Shown here one piece after another: positions 1 to 12,648 of a stretch of 64,000 nucleotides of DNA. The notes beneath the pieces were generated by a model. The model was not told the origin of the DNA, did no database searches, and saw nothing but the letters and a program-made list of their open reading frames with translations. The position numbers were made by a program, and so were the translations under genes. The DNA lies in assembly GCA_032629725.1 (NCBI GenBank), contig JAFEVB010000026.1, positions 744,001-808,000 on the forward strand. Reading direction: 5' to 3'. The stretch comes from Gremmenia infestans. Its lineage: Eukaryota; Ascomycota; Leotiomycetes; Helotiales; Hamatocanthoscyphaceae. How positions within the stretch are numbered: position 1 is the stretch's first letter; every line of letters begins with the position of its first letter.

Positions 1-259
1 TATGAGGCTGGGGCTCGCGTGGGGAAGAAACGAGAGCTCTGCGATTGTTTAGACGAAGATCTTGCTTGCACCGCTTGCGATGCTCGCTTAGTCATATCAC
101 ATGCGCGGAGTTAGGGGGAAATCAACACGTTTATTGTTTTCGTTACTGTTCAGATTTTACTTCATGCAGATTTTGATTTTATTTTATAAGTGAGGGGGTA
201 TTTCTACATTTCGCCAGCTATGTTTTGTAATTCAAGGTCATGATTTTCCGTCGTGGGTA

Positions 260-1687
260 TCACTGTACACCATTCCCACCATTTGTCTCCACCGCTGCCA
301 CTGGCATAGGAATAGGTCCACCGGGAGAATCGGGAAATCTCGCAGTCAAAATCTCAACGCCATCTTCAGTCACCAGGAGAGTATGCTCTGCCACAGCATT
401 AGTAAAGTTATCCAGGCAGAAGCATCACAAACTTACCAAACTGAGCTGTCCTCTTCCCATCCTGCGTCACACTCGTCCAGTCATCAGGCCACGTCTTATC
501 CCTATGCGTACCCAACGCAATCATAGGCTCAATAGTAAAACACATGCCCTCTTTGGCGGCACCTACGGCCTTGTTTTTACCATAATGCGGAATGTTAGGC
601 TTGCCATGAAAGAGGCTGTTGATACCGTGACCACAGTATGCTTTGATGACGCTACATTTCTTCCCCTTAGCATACTTCTCTATTACGTCTCCATAGTCTC
701 GGAATAATGCCCCGGGTTTGACGAGCTTGATGGCCTCATTTAGACTTTCTCGTGCGGCTTCTACGACACGCACTGAGTCAGGGTCTGCTTTGGCTTTGTC
801 GCCAATGTAGTATGTTTCGTTGAGATCTCCGTGGAAGCCTTCATGATATAAGGTAACGTCGATATTGAGAATATCACCATCGACAAGAACCCTTTGATCT
901 GGGATTCCGTGGCAGATGACTTCGTTCGGGGATGTACAGACGGACTTTGGGAATTGACCGTAGTTCAATGGTGATGGATAGGACTGGGCATGTCAGTTCC
1001 TGGACATCACTCTGTTCAAAGAACCAACCTTTCTCTCCAGACAAGCCTTATGCACAATCTCATCAAGATAGTCCGTCGTAACCCCAGGGACCGCCGCCGC
1101 AGCGGCAATATCCAACACCTCTCTCGCTAGCCTACCAACCTTCCTCATACCCTCTTGCTGTTTCTTATCCAGAATCTCAATCTTCGTGCGGCCCTTGAAC
1201 GTCTGCTCACTATCTGGTATGCCAGTCTTCCAGTAATCGGGGTATGGTATTGATTTCGGTACTTCCCGCCAAGGGGACAGAGGATACACAGGCCGGAGAG
1301 AACCGGTGAATGGGAAAGTTGGGAAGGGGTTGTAATTTCCAGTGACTGGATCGGGTTCAGAAACGACTTTGGGGGGAATGAGATTACTGAGGAAATTACT
1401 CTGAGTTTTATGGACTGCTTTATGTGTGCTCTATGAAGAGTTAGTTTTGGACCAAGAGAAGGTAGAGCATAACGCGCAAGTTGGATTTCCTTAAAGTGCA
1501 CAAATACGGCTTGAAAAGGAGAGCGATCTTGGAGTGAACATACCCAATTCCTCTTGAAACAGTCTTGGGAACAGAAATAGCTCTCCTTCATGCCTAGCTT
1601 CAAGCAGGTCGGACACTGGAGCGTTCCAGCATCGTTGTCGCAGTCACCACCCATGCATTTCCGCTTTGCAGGAGACTCGGAGGCCAT
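260..1687 (-). CDS. MAP1: Methionine aminopeptidase 1, zinc-finger type
   Basis: Cytosolic enzyme that removes the initiator methionine from nascent proteins. My model has four exons: 1544-1687, 1029-1430, 437-983 and 260-387, giving 406 residues in frame. Residues 1-48 form the ribosome-associating zinc finger of type 1 enzymes (Cys at 11, 16, 25, 28, 39 and 43). The rest is the pita-bread peptidase fold: NIDVTLYHEGFHGD supplies the two aspartates, GHGINSLFHGKPNIPHYG the histidine region, and FTIEPMI and AQFEHTLLVT the glutamates. The AQFE glutamate codon is rebuilt exactly across the last intron, which supports the model. Length is as expected for fungal MAP1. It is transcribed divergently from the kynurenine monooxygenase gene. 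Identity is secure; only the exact start and splice edges are by eye. Confidence 0.95.
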
Positions 1688-2036
1688 AGTTGGCAGACGG
1701 CTTTAAGGAGCTGGTGGTGGTATTCTGTAGGTGTGATGTTAAGAGAGTGTTGTTAGACCATGCAAATGCTTCTTGGTTTTAATTTTCTTCTTGATACGGT
1801 ATGGCGGGGCAACTGGTAAAAAGACTGTTGAAAGAAAGCGAGCCGCCCACTCGTCGTTCTCAAGGCGTGGGGCGAGGCGGATTCTAGAATTAGGCTGGGT
1901 GTGAATCTATCGGTTGGCTCGGCTAAGCAGCTCTAGAGCTGTAGCTGTTTGTAATAGTCATCCATGTTGATATTTCTCTTCTTTTCTTCTTTGCACCTTT
2001 CCCTCTTCCCGGATAAATCGACTGAGATTTTTTTTG
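1688..2036. promoter_or_regulatory. Shared divergent promoter region, MAP1/BNA4
   Basis: 349 bases separate the two start codons, which face away from each other, so both promoters must lie here. A pyrimidine-rich tract (about 1976-2010) lies just upstream of the plus-strand start, as is common before fungal start sites. I see no clear TATA box or known operator. Confidence 0.5.
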
Positions 2037-3885
2037 ATGGCGAAAAGCAAGAAACAGAAGACGGTTGTTATTGGAGCTGGTCCAGTTGGTACCCTAGCGG
2101 CTGTGTACGCAGCACAGCGGGGTCACGATGTAGAGATTTATGATTTACGCAGTGGTACGTTCCATACATTTTCACTACAGCGTCCATTTCTTGCAGCAAA
2201 TCCTTCCCTGGGGAGGCAAAAAGTCAAGTGTCTTTGAAACCATACCTCATCGTAGATCACGTCAGAATTTGAATTAAGGTAAGTGGGGTGGTCTAGCTTC
2301 ATCTTCGAAATACCAACATAGCAGTGGCAATTGAGTCAGGACCTCGATTTCCGTATGTTTATCTACAATCTGTATTCCTATATGGCCTCTATTCTGAGGT
2401 ATGCAGAAGGTTGTACTCCCTTTTCCTAACAAGTCTTCGAATCATGTCTTTTTCCCTATGATATCTGTTCGTCCATCAGCTGACCTAAGCCATCTAGATC
2501 TTCGAGACCCCTCAACGATACCTCTCAACTTTACTAAATCCATCAATTTGGCACTATCTGAAAGAGGAATCAATGCTATGAGGAATTCTGGTCGGCCTGC
2601 CCTTCTAGAGCAAATATTCAAAGACACAATTCCCATGAAAGGTCGTATGATTCATGGCAAGCATTCTTCAGGAGAGCTGTATGAACAGTCTCAAATCTAC
2701 GATATCCACGGAAGAGTATGTCTATCATCTATTCGTATGTCGGGGCTTACGTTTCGTAGGCAATATATGCGGTAGACCGAGGGGGACTCAACAAAACTCT
2801 CCTCGACGAATTAGACGCTATGCCCAACGTGAAACTCATTTTTAACCACAAGTTAACCGGAGCCGACTTCAAGAAAAACAAAGCATGGTTTGAAGTCTCT
2901 GGGAGTAGCAAAACTGATCGCAACCGAGAAATTGAAATCGATTTTGACTTCATGATCGGAGCAGATGGAGCTCATTCAGCTGCCCGGTATCACCTAATGA
3001 AGTACCAGCGAATGGATTACCAGCAAGAGTACATCGATACACTTTGGTGTGAGTTCCAGATTCCAGCTCGGGAGTTAGAGCCTGGCTTGAAGGATGAGTC
3101 GAAGTTCCGCATATCCCCAAACCATCTCCATATCTGGCCAGGGAAGGACTTCATGTTCATCGCCATACCCAGTTCCGTGAGTTTCTTACCTCACATCACC
3201 AATACAATCTAATAAATTTCAGAACGGATCATTCACATGTACCCTCTTCCTGCCATCCGCACACTTCAATTTACTCGAAACAGATCTAAATTCAGTCCCT
3301 GCCTTCTTCGACAACCATTTCCCCGGCGTAACGACCCTCATTGAGCCCTCAGACCTCATCACCTCTTTCCACGAAAACCCCCACCTCCCCCTAATAAGCA
3401 TAAAATGCGCACCCCACCACTTCTCCTCCTCCGTTGTAATCGTTGGCGACGCCGCCCACGCCATGGTGCCCTTCTACGGGCAAGGCATGAACGCAGGCCT
3501 GGAAGACATCGCCGTGCTCTTCTCCTTCCTCGACGCAAACCCCACTTCGCGTTCTGTTGCTCTGGAACAATATTCCGAGTACCGAAAAGCAGACACACAC
3601 GTTATTAATGACCTCGCATTGCAGAACTATGTCGAGATGCGCGCTAGTGTTGTGAGCCCGCTATATGCGGCCAGGAAGTGGCTCGAAGAGAAGCTGAGTG
3701 TGTGGGTGCCGGGCCTGGGGTGGCAGACAAAGTACTCGAGGGTCAGCTTTGGGAATGAGAGGTATAGCGAGGTGATTAGGAAGAGTGAGAGGCAGGGGCG
3801 GTTGTTGAGCTTTTGGTTGGTGGGCGTGTTTGGGTGCCCGATTTTGGTGGGGGCTCTGATGGCTTGGAGAAGGATTAGAAGGTGA
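2037..3885 (+). CDS. BNA4: Kynurenine 3-monooxygenase
   Basis: FAD- and NADPH-dependent hydroxylase making 3-hydroxykynurenine in the tryptophan-to-NAD route, at the mitochondrial outer membrane. Exons are 2037-2154, 2498-2715, 2760-3176 and 3223-3885; they join in frame to 471 residues. The dinucleotide fold GAGPVG is at residues 13-18, followed by NFTKSINLALSERG, the AVDRGGLN region, the FAD motif GADGAHSAAR and the second FAD motif VGDAAHAMVPFYGQGMNAG. A hydrophobic C-terminal segment (LLSFWLVGVFGCPILVGALM) would anchor it in the membrane, as in the family. Intron 1 is 343 nt, several times longer than others nearby, so a small error there is possible. The start is the ATG at 2037. Confidence 0.94.
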
Positions 3886-4387
3886 AGGAAAGGGAGAAGA
3901 AAGTGTATGTATATTGTGTAGGTAGGTACTAGGAAAATACTCAAATTCTCCTCAGTTGCGGAGGTAGCTAAATATCAGTTTCAATAGATATCCGCGATGG
4001 CTCTCCTTTAGGTCGGGGAGATCAGTACTTGAATATACAGCAGGTTTTGCGTTTCTATAAATTCACGCTGAGCCAATGTCCCCCTCGTTTCACGTTTTCT
4101 TAGGTCCTGGGGTATGGAATATTGCAGCGCAAGTGCGCACGGGCATCGTTCTTCTGACATAAGAAGTCCAAAGAACCTTCACGGTCCTCACTTTGAAAAT
4201 AATGCAACGTGGAAATAGACTTTATTCAAGGTGGTCACTGGTGGTGACAAAGGGGGAAGGAGCGCCCCGACTGTACATGCATTTGCAACCATGGTACGCG
4301 AGCGAAATCTTTTCTCATTTCTCATCTCTGACCACTTCCTACAGAACCTTTTTAACATGTCCTACAACCCATCACTACTCCGAAAAT
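3886..4387. other. Intergenic, upstream of histidine kinase
   Basis: Holds the 3' end of the monooxygenase transcript and the promoter of the kinase. The kinase frame stays open upstream to about 4193, but conserved-looking sequence begins at the ATG at 4388. No other feature seen. Confidence 0.5.
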
Positions 4388-7300
4388 ATGGTCAACGATG
4401 ACCTGGATTCACTCGGGCCATTCGAATTCCTCGCCGCAATCGACCTACCAATCTTTGTTCTCGACTTGCACGCCCACCCAAACACCACGCCTGTTTTCGA
4501 AACCGCCCGTCTTCAAAAGTTGCATGCTATTGGCGGGGATCAGTTGAAGATTGGGTGGAAAGAAACAAGGACCAATCCAACGGTTGCTACATTTCTGCAG
4601 TGGGCAGTCTCTTCGCCGCAAGCTTCGACTTTACCCCCTTCGGAATACTGGGGGATTCAATGGTCGGGCAGAAATGTGAGGAATAGGTGGAGGATCATTG
4701 TGGGAGAGATGGACAGCTTGCCACGAGACGATACATGTCTAGCTGAGTGGCCCTACCAAAATCAGACTCCAATTCCTCCGCAGAAATCACCAGAACGACC
4801 TCCACTGAAGATAAAAGCACACTCTTCATCCCAGGAAACTTCCCAACGATCGATAGCTCTGAAATCGTATTCCGATGAAAGTATTCCTACATTTCCGTTG
4901 CGTTCTCAGAGACAGACTTCATCCGAGGACTATGTTTCACGGCAGCATACCACCGAGCTTTGTGGTTTGTTCGATATCACGAAACACAAGTCCAAGGAAT
5001 CATTCTGTCCTCACCTCAATTTCTTCATGGGTTTTGACTGGGCTTCCACCGAGCTGGGTGCAATTAGCTCTTGGTCCACGGATTTATGTCGCATGGTGAA
5101 TATTCTGCTTAATGATCCTCGTCCAGCTGCGATGTACTGGGGCGAATCAAGGACTATGATGTATAACGAGCCGTTTATACTCGTAGCTGGTGAGAAACAC
5201 CCTAGCTTGATGGGAAAGTTTTTCCCTGAAGCTTGGTCAGAAATGCACGAAGACTTCGTTCCAGCATTCGTCAAGGCTGCTGAAACTGGAACATCATTGG
5301 TTATCGATGACGCTTGCTTCTACATTGCGAGAGACGGGTATCTAGAAGAGTGTTACTGCTCTTTATCCATTATACCCTTCTCCACCAATGATGGGCGGAT
5401 AGCTTTGTAAGTCTTCCTTTGCCCTGCCTTCTTTTCGTGTTGATTATGTTGAAGGCAGCTTTACGTTCCATGTGTCTAAATGAGATCCAGCTATAATTCA
5501 GTATTCGATACAACGAAAAAGGTGATCATGGATCGAAGAATGGCATTTCTTCATCTCTTGTCTCAATATGTTGCTTCCGCGCGGGCGGCGGATGATTTCT
5601 GGCGACAACTACTCCGAGTCCTGCAAACCGAGAACGCCGACATTCCCTTCGCGCTTTTATATTCCTCGGATTGGGAAAGCAACGAGAACCCTCTTGATAG
5701 CCCAAAGCAGACCTTGGATGATTGGGCCCTTAGAGGCATAGTAAGAGTTCCCGAGCCATATGTCCAATTTCCTAGATATTACAGCAACGATGAACCTATT
5801 GAGGTTTTCTTGCCGGGTTTCCAGGAGATGATTAATTCAGATACACACACGCTTCTTCTAGCAAGTGATGGGTCTATGCCCGAGTCTCTAGTACAAAATT
5901 TGAAATCAGCGGATAACGTTGATAGCTATGAGGCTGCGGTGTTCTTGCCGATCCGGTTGACTGGAGATTACATCCGTGGATTCTTGATTCTGGGTACGAA
6001 TCCAAGGCAACGATTTGATGATGACTACCGTGTTTTCATCGAGCTTCTAAGAAGGCAACTAGCAACTTCAATGGCTGTAAGCTTTCGGCGAATGGAATCA
6101 ATTTTGAGGCGAAAACCACTGATGAGATTTAGGCCGCCATTTTGCTCGAGGTTGAAATCAGCAGAAGCAAAATGGCCGCGGAATATGCAACACAAGATTG
6201 GAATATTCTATCAAAGAAGTTGGCAATTCAAGCACACGAAACTTCAGAGGTCGAAAGTCGCTTCCGAAGGATGGCCGATCATGCACCGGTGGGAATGTTT
6301 CATTTCGACCCTTCCGGCGTCGTGTTATACGCCAATGAAGATTACTACAGGTATTTTCTTGCTGGGTTTGTTCTTATATTTGCTAACGTTCTCACTTTTG
6401 CAGGCTCACTGAACATCCTCGGGATGTAACTTCTATAATGGTAAGTCACTGTAAAGCATCTCATGTGTGTCTTTACTGAACTGCATGGCAGTGCTGGTAT
6501 AAGATCATTATGGAAGAAGACCACGCTGAGATGAACCGCGAATGGCCTAAACTCTGGGACGGAGAAAAGATTTCCTTTGAGCTACGACTAAAACGGCCAT
6601 TCGTCGCTGACGAGATAATTGGTGGCGAGAACGTAGAAGGTTCAACATGGATTATTGTGGCTGCTTATGCCGAGAAGGACCCGGACGGCAATGTGGTTGG
6701 AATTCTTGGTTGTATAACTGACATCAGCCGACAGAAATGGGCGGAAGGAGTTCAGAAGCGAAAGATGCTCGAGGCTATTGAATGGAAGCGGCAGCAAGAA
6801 AACTTTATTGACATGACGTCCCAGTATGTTCCTATTCCTATTCCTAACGAGTCTCAGCTACTAATAAAACCTTTCACTAGTGAGATGAGGAATCCTCTTT
6901 CTGCAATAGTCCAATGTGCTGATGTCGCCAACCCTTTTCTTCCCTCCCTTTCTTCGTTTTTCTAATTCTCGGCCGTTACACTTTACTAAAAACATAACAC
7001 TAATTCTTTGCAGTGGATTGAGACGTCTGTCTTAGCATTCAAAGGGAACTCCAAGGATGTCTTACTACCTAGAGAGATGTTGGATGAGTATGCTGATGCA
7101 GCACAAACAATTCAATTATGCGCCCAACATCAAAAACGAATAGTGGACGATGTTTTGACGGCCTCGAAACTGGATTCGGATCTTCTTTCTATCTCCCCCG
7201 TCGAAGTTCAACCGATTGCTGCCATCAAAAGTGCGCTCAAGATGTTCGACGGCCAGTTACAGAAAAGTCGGATAGAGCTTCAATTTCTTATTGAGCCTTC

Positions 7301-8372
7301 CTATCGTGAGACATCAGTCGATTGGGTGAACGTCGATCCAAGCAGATTACTTCAAATCTTAATAAATTTGATGACCAATGCCATAAAATTTACGCAGACT
7401 GAAAGCAGAAGGAAGATTGCTGTATACTTGGGAGCCTCCCTCGAGCGACCACCGAAAGAGAATGATGGTATCCAGTATCTCCCGCGAAACGCGGCATACA
7501 AAGATCAGACTACCGATTATGGCTCAGGCGAAGTCATCTACCTCTCCATCGCCGTCAACGATTCTGGCAGAGGTTTAGACGAAACGGAACGCGACCTTCT
7601 TTTCAAGCGCTTCTCCCAGGCTACACCACGAACACACGTGGAATACGGTGGTAGTGGCCTTGGCCTCTTTGTTTCCCGCCAACTGACAGAAATACAAGGC
7701 GGGCAAATAGGAGTAGCATCCAAAGCAGGTGTTGGAAGCACTTTTGCTTTCTACGTACGAACCCGTCGTTGCCCAGCTCGGCATAGAAGTCCAGCATTGC
7801 CACAGGACTCGCGCTCCCATGATCCTATCCTCACGCCCGCGACATTGGACCGAATTGGAACGGGCCTGTCCCTTGAATTAAATCCCGACGAGAAAACGAA
7901 AATAGCCGGCGGCTCGATGCACGTCCTCATTGTTGAAGATAATCTTGTGAATCAGAAAGTCCTTTCCAAACAACTGCGTAATGCGGGATGCGTTGTGAGC
8001 GTTGCGAATCATGGCCGTCAAGCTCTAACGTTCCTTGAAACAACTCATTTCTTTCCCCCCAACACCGTTCCTCTTCACATCGTCCTCATGGATGTAGAGA
8101 TGCCCGTCATGGACGGACTCACCTGCGTGAAGACGATTCGAGAGCTACAGAGAACGGGTCATGTGAAGGGGCATATTCCTGTGATCGCTGTTACGGCAAA
8201 TGCACGCAGCGAGCAGATCAGGATCGCGAAGGAGGCGGGTATGGATAGTGCAGTCGTGAAGCCCTTTCGGGTTCCAGAGCTGATGCCAGAGATGGAGAGG
8301 GTATTGAAGGAGGTACAGGAAATGCTGAAAACACGCTCTAGCTCGAGAAGTGCGAGTGCGCCACCTTTTTAA
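4388..8372 (+). CDS. Hybrid sensor histidine kinase (PAS-GAF-PAS-HisKA-HATPase-REC)
   Basis: Phosphorelay sensor expected to autophosphorylate on His and pass phosphate to its own receiver, upstream of an HPt/response-regulator branch. Seven exons (4388-5406, 5491-6076, 6133-6350, 6404-6440, 6492-6823, 6881-6923, 7014-8372) join in frame to 1197 residues. Order: an N-terminal part with a PAS-like segment near 215-340; a GAF-like region about 345-535; a PAS (RMADHAPVGMFHFDPSG); the H-box SHEMRNPLSAIVQ with His731; the N-box LINLMTNAIKF (Asn about 867); DSGRG and GGSGLGLF ATP-lid motifs; and a receiver with VEDN and LMDVEMPVMDG (Asp about 1105). No transmembrane segment, so probably cytosolic. 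The phosphoacceptor codon is split by an intron. The donor of intron 6 (GTCGCC) is weak. The ligand is not predictable. Confidence 0.9.
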
Positions 8373-8479
8373 TAGGGGTTGACATCATTCTTACTAAACA
8401 AATAGTCAGGGAAGGGCTGGCAATGGATTGGCATCCTGGTATGTTGCTTGTAGGGATGAAACTCAAGATTGCCCAAGGT

Positions 8480-8845
8480 CTAGTGCTCTCGTTGTTCGAT
8501 GTCAATATGGGGTATATATTTCCAACTCCTATTCATGTGAAATAGAGAGTTTGCTGGAGGGTATTCTGTAGCCTGTACTACGTAATTCATCTCATTGTTG
8601 GCACCGAACCTCCTCCACACGGGCAGGAAGTCGCATGAGTGCATGTCTGGACTATTGAAATGCCCATATAAAGTACGAATGATCAAGCTTCCTAGTTCCT
8701 GCAAGTAAATGACCGATTTAGACTTTCGCTTATACACTTTGGCAACTGTATCGGTATCCGGAGAGAGCAAAGATTTTTCTTGAAAGGAAGCGGGGATGGG
8801 GTGAAGATCCATTATGAACTGCCAGGAGAAGCACTGTGACCACAT
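8480..8845 (-). CDS. Possible small orphan protein
   Basis: A 121-codon open frame starting MWSQCFSWQF with no recognised domain, signal peptide or membrane segment. It lies convergent to the kinase gene, about 110 bases past its stop. Composition is plausible for protein but nothing I know matches, and an open frame of this length can arise by chance. Treat it as a candidate only. Confidence 0.2.
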   Translation of the reverse strand: MWSQCFSWQFIMDLHPIPASFQEKSLLSPDTDTVAKVYKRKSKSVIYLQELGSLIIRTLYGHFNSPDMHSCDFLPVWRRFGANNEMNYVVQATEYPPANSLFHMNRSWKYIPHIDIEQREH

Positions 8846-9445
8846 GAAGTGCGAGGATTGTCGGAGGGATTTTGAGAACGATTGGGAAGACTAGTACACT
8901 AGGTAGGAGGCGTTTGAGCTAGTGGATGAAGAGCCGTGGATTCATGTTGTGTCGATAAAACGTTGCATCGTGCGAAGAATTAGTCTTGTGTTGCCTGGAA
9001 GACGATGTTGATTTTCATGAGCGGACACAGTGGACTTGCTAACCCTTGATGTGATCGAAACTTTCCGTTTGGAAAGCAAGTGCATCCATCATCCATCCAG
9101 TATGGAACGGTCTAGTGCTTTTTCTCTCCCACTTGGGGGTATTTGAGCAAAGGCAGAGAACGGACATGAACGCCAGCAGAAAAAGTTGTCTTATTATAGA
9201 TAAACCTCGGGAAATTTTCCATCTAGCGCCACGAATAGAAATACAACATGGATTTTCCTTCCCCAAGCAAGCACTGTGCAAGCGATTCATCGTGCACATT
9301 CCCAAAAGCAATCTAAAACGCCGTCCCTTTTACCCCGCGCCTGCAATGTCCAGCATTCAGCCCAGCCCAGCCGGAATCAAGGCTTCCTCTCTGCATCGAC
9401 CAATGCCGCACCATCAAATCTCGAATCTCTACCCGACCCCAACCA
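8846..9445. other. Gene-free 600 bases
   Basis: Overlapping short frames on both strands, none with convincing coding character. No repeat or RNA gene seen. Confidence 0.4.
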
Positions 9446-9679
9446 TCAGTTCTCCTCGATAAAAAAGATATAATCAGGGGCATGGGAGCGGGGGGAGGCA
9501 TACTTGAGACTCTCTTCGTTGGAGTCCGGATGAATATCAGAATTGTAATCATCCAATTGCCTCCTCATGCCCGCGGCGATCGATTGTGTTTTCGACGGTT
9601 TCGTGAGCGTGTTGACTGCAACGAGAGCCCCGACGCCCGCGAGGGCTGTGAGGGCCACTTTTTGTCTGAGAGCTGGCAT
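9446..9679 (-). CDS. Small single-pass membrane protein, unknown function
   Basis: A 77-residue frame. A basic N-terminus (MPALRQK) is followed by a hydrophobic segment about residues 8-25 (VALTALAGVGALVAVNTL), then a basic stretch and an acidic, Asn/Ser-rich tail ending DYIFFIEEN. This shape fits a small mitochondrial inner-membrane or tail-exposed protein. I do not recognise a named family. The ATG has good context and no in-frame competitor. A short intron near the tail cannot be excluded, because a GTATGC follows the codons for residues 57-58. Confidence 0.5.
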   Translation of the reverse strand: MPALRQKVALTALAGVGALVAVNTLTKPSKTQSIAAGMRRQLDDYNSDIHPDSNEESLKYASPRSHAPDYIFFIEEN

Positions 9680-10085
9680 TATTGTGTGTGTAATTGATTG
9701 ATTTTACTGCGTTTATTTGTTTGGAATGAAATACTTTGTTCGGTTGAGTGAAGATTTATTGTTCGTGTCTGGTACTGCGAAGAAAGGAAATGTCGTAGAT
9801 ATATTGTACAGCGTTCAAGTCAGGTGATGTTGACGTTGTGGAGTGAGTTTGGGGTTGAGGGGTCAGAATCATACGATGCGTGAGAAATGAGGCCACGTTA
9901 GGTCGCGGCAGGTCGGGGTCGGGAGCTTCCGCCAGTTCACCAGCTAATGCGCAGCCGGCATTCCAAGCGGCACTTTCGATGCATACCTTACTTCTTTCTG
10001 ATTTGTTGAGAATCCAGCACATGATGATTTGGAGTCACGTGTTAGCAATATAAAGCCGCGACTTAAGAGCAGGATTGAAGACCTG
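9680..10085. other. Intergenic, about 400 bases
   Basis: Promoter of the small membrane protein plus the 3' side of the Zn2Cys6 gene. No other feature seen. Confidence 0.4.
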
Positions 10086-12648
10086 TCACAGTCCTGGTTG
10101 GATTTCTCCTGATTGCAAGCTCAGATCTGACATATCCGGATCCTGAAAGACATTTGCCCACGGATCATGCCAGTACTCCGGCTGAAAACCCATTGGCATT
10201 ATCCATTCGCGATTTAGGTACGTCATATTTTCCAACCCATTGTTAGTAGGCCAAGGCAGTTGGTCTACATTTGTTGGCACACGTATCTGCTCTTGTGTGG
10301 GAGCGGGTACGCTCGCTGAATAACCCGCTGGTGGTTTGGGTGATGGTGGGGCAGCCACATTTTGAAAGCCAGCGGAAGGTGGCAATATATTCTGGTCAGC
10401 CGGCTGGGCTTGATCCTGGGCAATCCTGACAGCTCTGGACGCAATGTGATACAGCGCCCTAGTAATCTGATAGGACATGGTATTTGCGCGATTCGAATCG
10501 TACCTCTCGTAGAATTTGAGAATCATCTCTAATAACTCGAGATCCTCATAGACTCGAGGACTTGTTTTATTGTGAAGGATGTTCATAAATAGGATATCAA
10601 CGCTCCAAGAGACGTGATTTATGAGGAAACTTCAAAGTCAGGTTAGTAAGAATACTCTATGCGATGCGGAATCGAGACTTACACTGTGAAAGGATGGGTA
10701 TTGTCATGATAGTTGAGCAGCGAGATTGACGCCCGAGCAGCTCCAACACACAAAGCCACGCTTGACATGATTCTATCAGGTGGTGCAGCATCACTCACGC
10801 ACCGATTTGATCCAATGCCACCAAATACCACGGCATGAATGGCAATGGTCAACTGATAGTAGGCATAATGAAGAACAGTAATGCAAATCAGGGCACTGTA
10901 ATCAGAATGGCTCAACAGGGTTTGAGGTTTGTAGATTTCAGGGATATTTTCCTTCCACCCTTGAAGCCTCTCGTCAAGTTCGTCAATACTGGCGTAGAGT
11001 TCCTCGGCTGGCCGACTTGCACGTTTGTCAGAATAAAGGAGGGTATATGTTTTATTCTGAAGTTGGGCCATGGAGACGGATGCCCTGAGAAAATTGAAAG
11101 ATTGACCGTTAAAACTTTTCAGGTCTCGGCTATCAATCGAAATTTCGTCAGGCAAGTCAACAATTTGACTATCATCAATGATTGGGGGCTTGCCAAGTCG
11201 CAATGCGAGGTCATTGTCGAAACAGTAGGCGTGCCAGAAAAGCCTACGTCGATGCAGCCACTGACGTTCGGAAACCGCTGGAAGTCGTCTGCTGATGTGG
11301 TAGCCAGAAAGCAACATTTGCTGCATGACGGAGCCCAGGATGCTCACAGCAATTTCGTTCTCAAAGTAAAACAGGAAATACATGACCTAAATGTTCAGCA
11401 GAAGTTTTTCATTTGGGGTTACATGACTTACCATGGATAACAGCGCGCCTATACTCAACTCATTTGGCTGTTGCAGGAAAAGACTGGGCATGACACTCAT
11501 TGCATTATAGAGATAGTTATCAGGCTTCCCGGCTCCTATCAGCCTCGAGATTTCAGGGCTAGCGCGAGAAGTGTGAGCTAAGATAATGTTGACTGCAGCG
11601 TAATGGGCGTTTCCAGGATGGGAATCTCCATTCGAGTACGCTTGTACTCCGTTTAGGATAGTATCCTCTTGGAACATTATTAGATCAGCGTTTAGTGTGC
11701 TGAAGAATTCTGCATAGAAAGATAAGATCAGCTAAAGATTGATGTGATAGCCGGGTACACGGCGGGGCAAACAAACCTTTGAGACACACAATCAAGATTT
11801 CCGAGGGGGGAAGAGGGTGTCGAACAGAGGTATCAAAATCCGCTTGTCGGATTTTCTTCATAGGCTTCCAAGTGGAGAGCATCTGACTGAAGCTTTGATC
11901 GCCTATTATATGATTGACGTGTTGAGCGCCCGAACGCGAGAATATAGACATCCCTGTACCGGTCAGCGATAAGAATAAGAGTTTCATCTGGCGAATTGAA
12001 ATAAAAATACCATTATAACCTCCATCTTCTGCGTCCTTTATCTGAGGCATCAATCGATCCCCTCTGTAAGGCTCTCTTGGAGTCGTTTCCTCTGGAGATT
12101 CACTTTCCCCATCGGTGGTTTTCGTTCTCCATCCACACTCGGGTCTTTCTATCGACTCTAGAATGTCTGTTGGGCTCATTTTCATGAGCTTGTCCTTGGG
12201 CGAGCTGCCGGATGGGCTGCCTTCAGAGACCGAACGAGGCGAAGCACTATCAGTAACACTCTTCGGCTCCAGAGCAAAGTCTGATATTAGACGTTCCATC
12301 TTCTCTAACCGCTGAGCCATGTCTTTGTAGGCACTGGGGGAGAACATGTTATTCAGTTGGGCGGTTCACATGACAGGGTTAGCTCGACTTACGACCTCCG
12401 GACAACGCGTTTTCTCTCTACAGGATAGAGACATAGCTCCTGATGCTTCTCGCAATGCGTACAATAGGGCTCTTTGCGATCGCATTTGATCTGGAGATCT
12501 CAGCTCTAGCCGATATGGGCGGGGGGATATACGGGCATACCTTCCTCTTCCTGCAGTTCACGCACGACAATCGGGTTTTTTTGTCAGACGAGAGGCGCTG
12601 CCGACCTTCCGGGTGGGCCGGAGAAGGGGTCTCCATCGGCGTGCTCAT
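10086..12648 (-). CDS. Zn2Cys6 transcription factor with fungal_trans domain
   Basis: Nuclear DNA-binding regulator. Seven exons (12541-12648, 12393-12490, 12011-12333, 11777-11953, 11432-11709, 10683-11386, 10086-10629) join in frame to 743 residues. The binuclear cluster is rebuilt across intron 1: Cys29-x2-Cys32-x6-Cys39-x6-Cys46-x2-Cys49-x6-Cys56 (CVNCRKRK then IKCDRKEPYCTHC). A linker with MAQRLEKMERLI follows, then the middle homology region (RRRLFWHAYCFDNDLALRLGKPP), typical of fungal_trans factors. The last intron uses a plain AAG acceptor, but it restores FLINHVSWSVDILF, a sensible continuation. The ATG at 12648 is the first in frame. The C-terminal third is Pro/Gln-rich. Target genes cannot be named. 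Confidence 0.9.
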
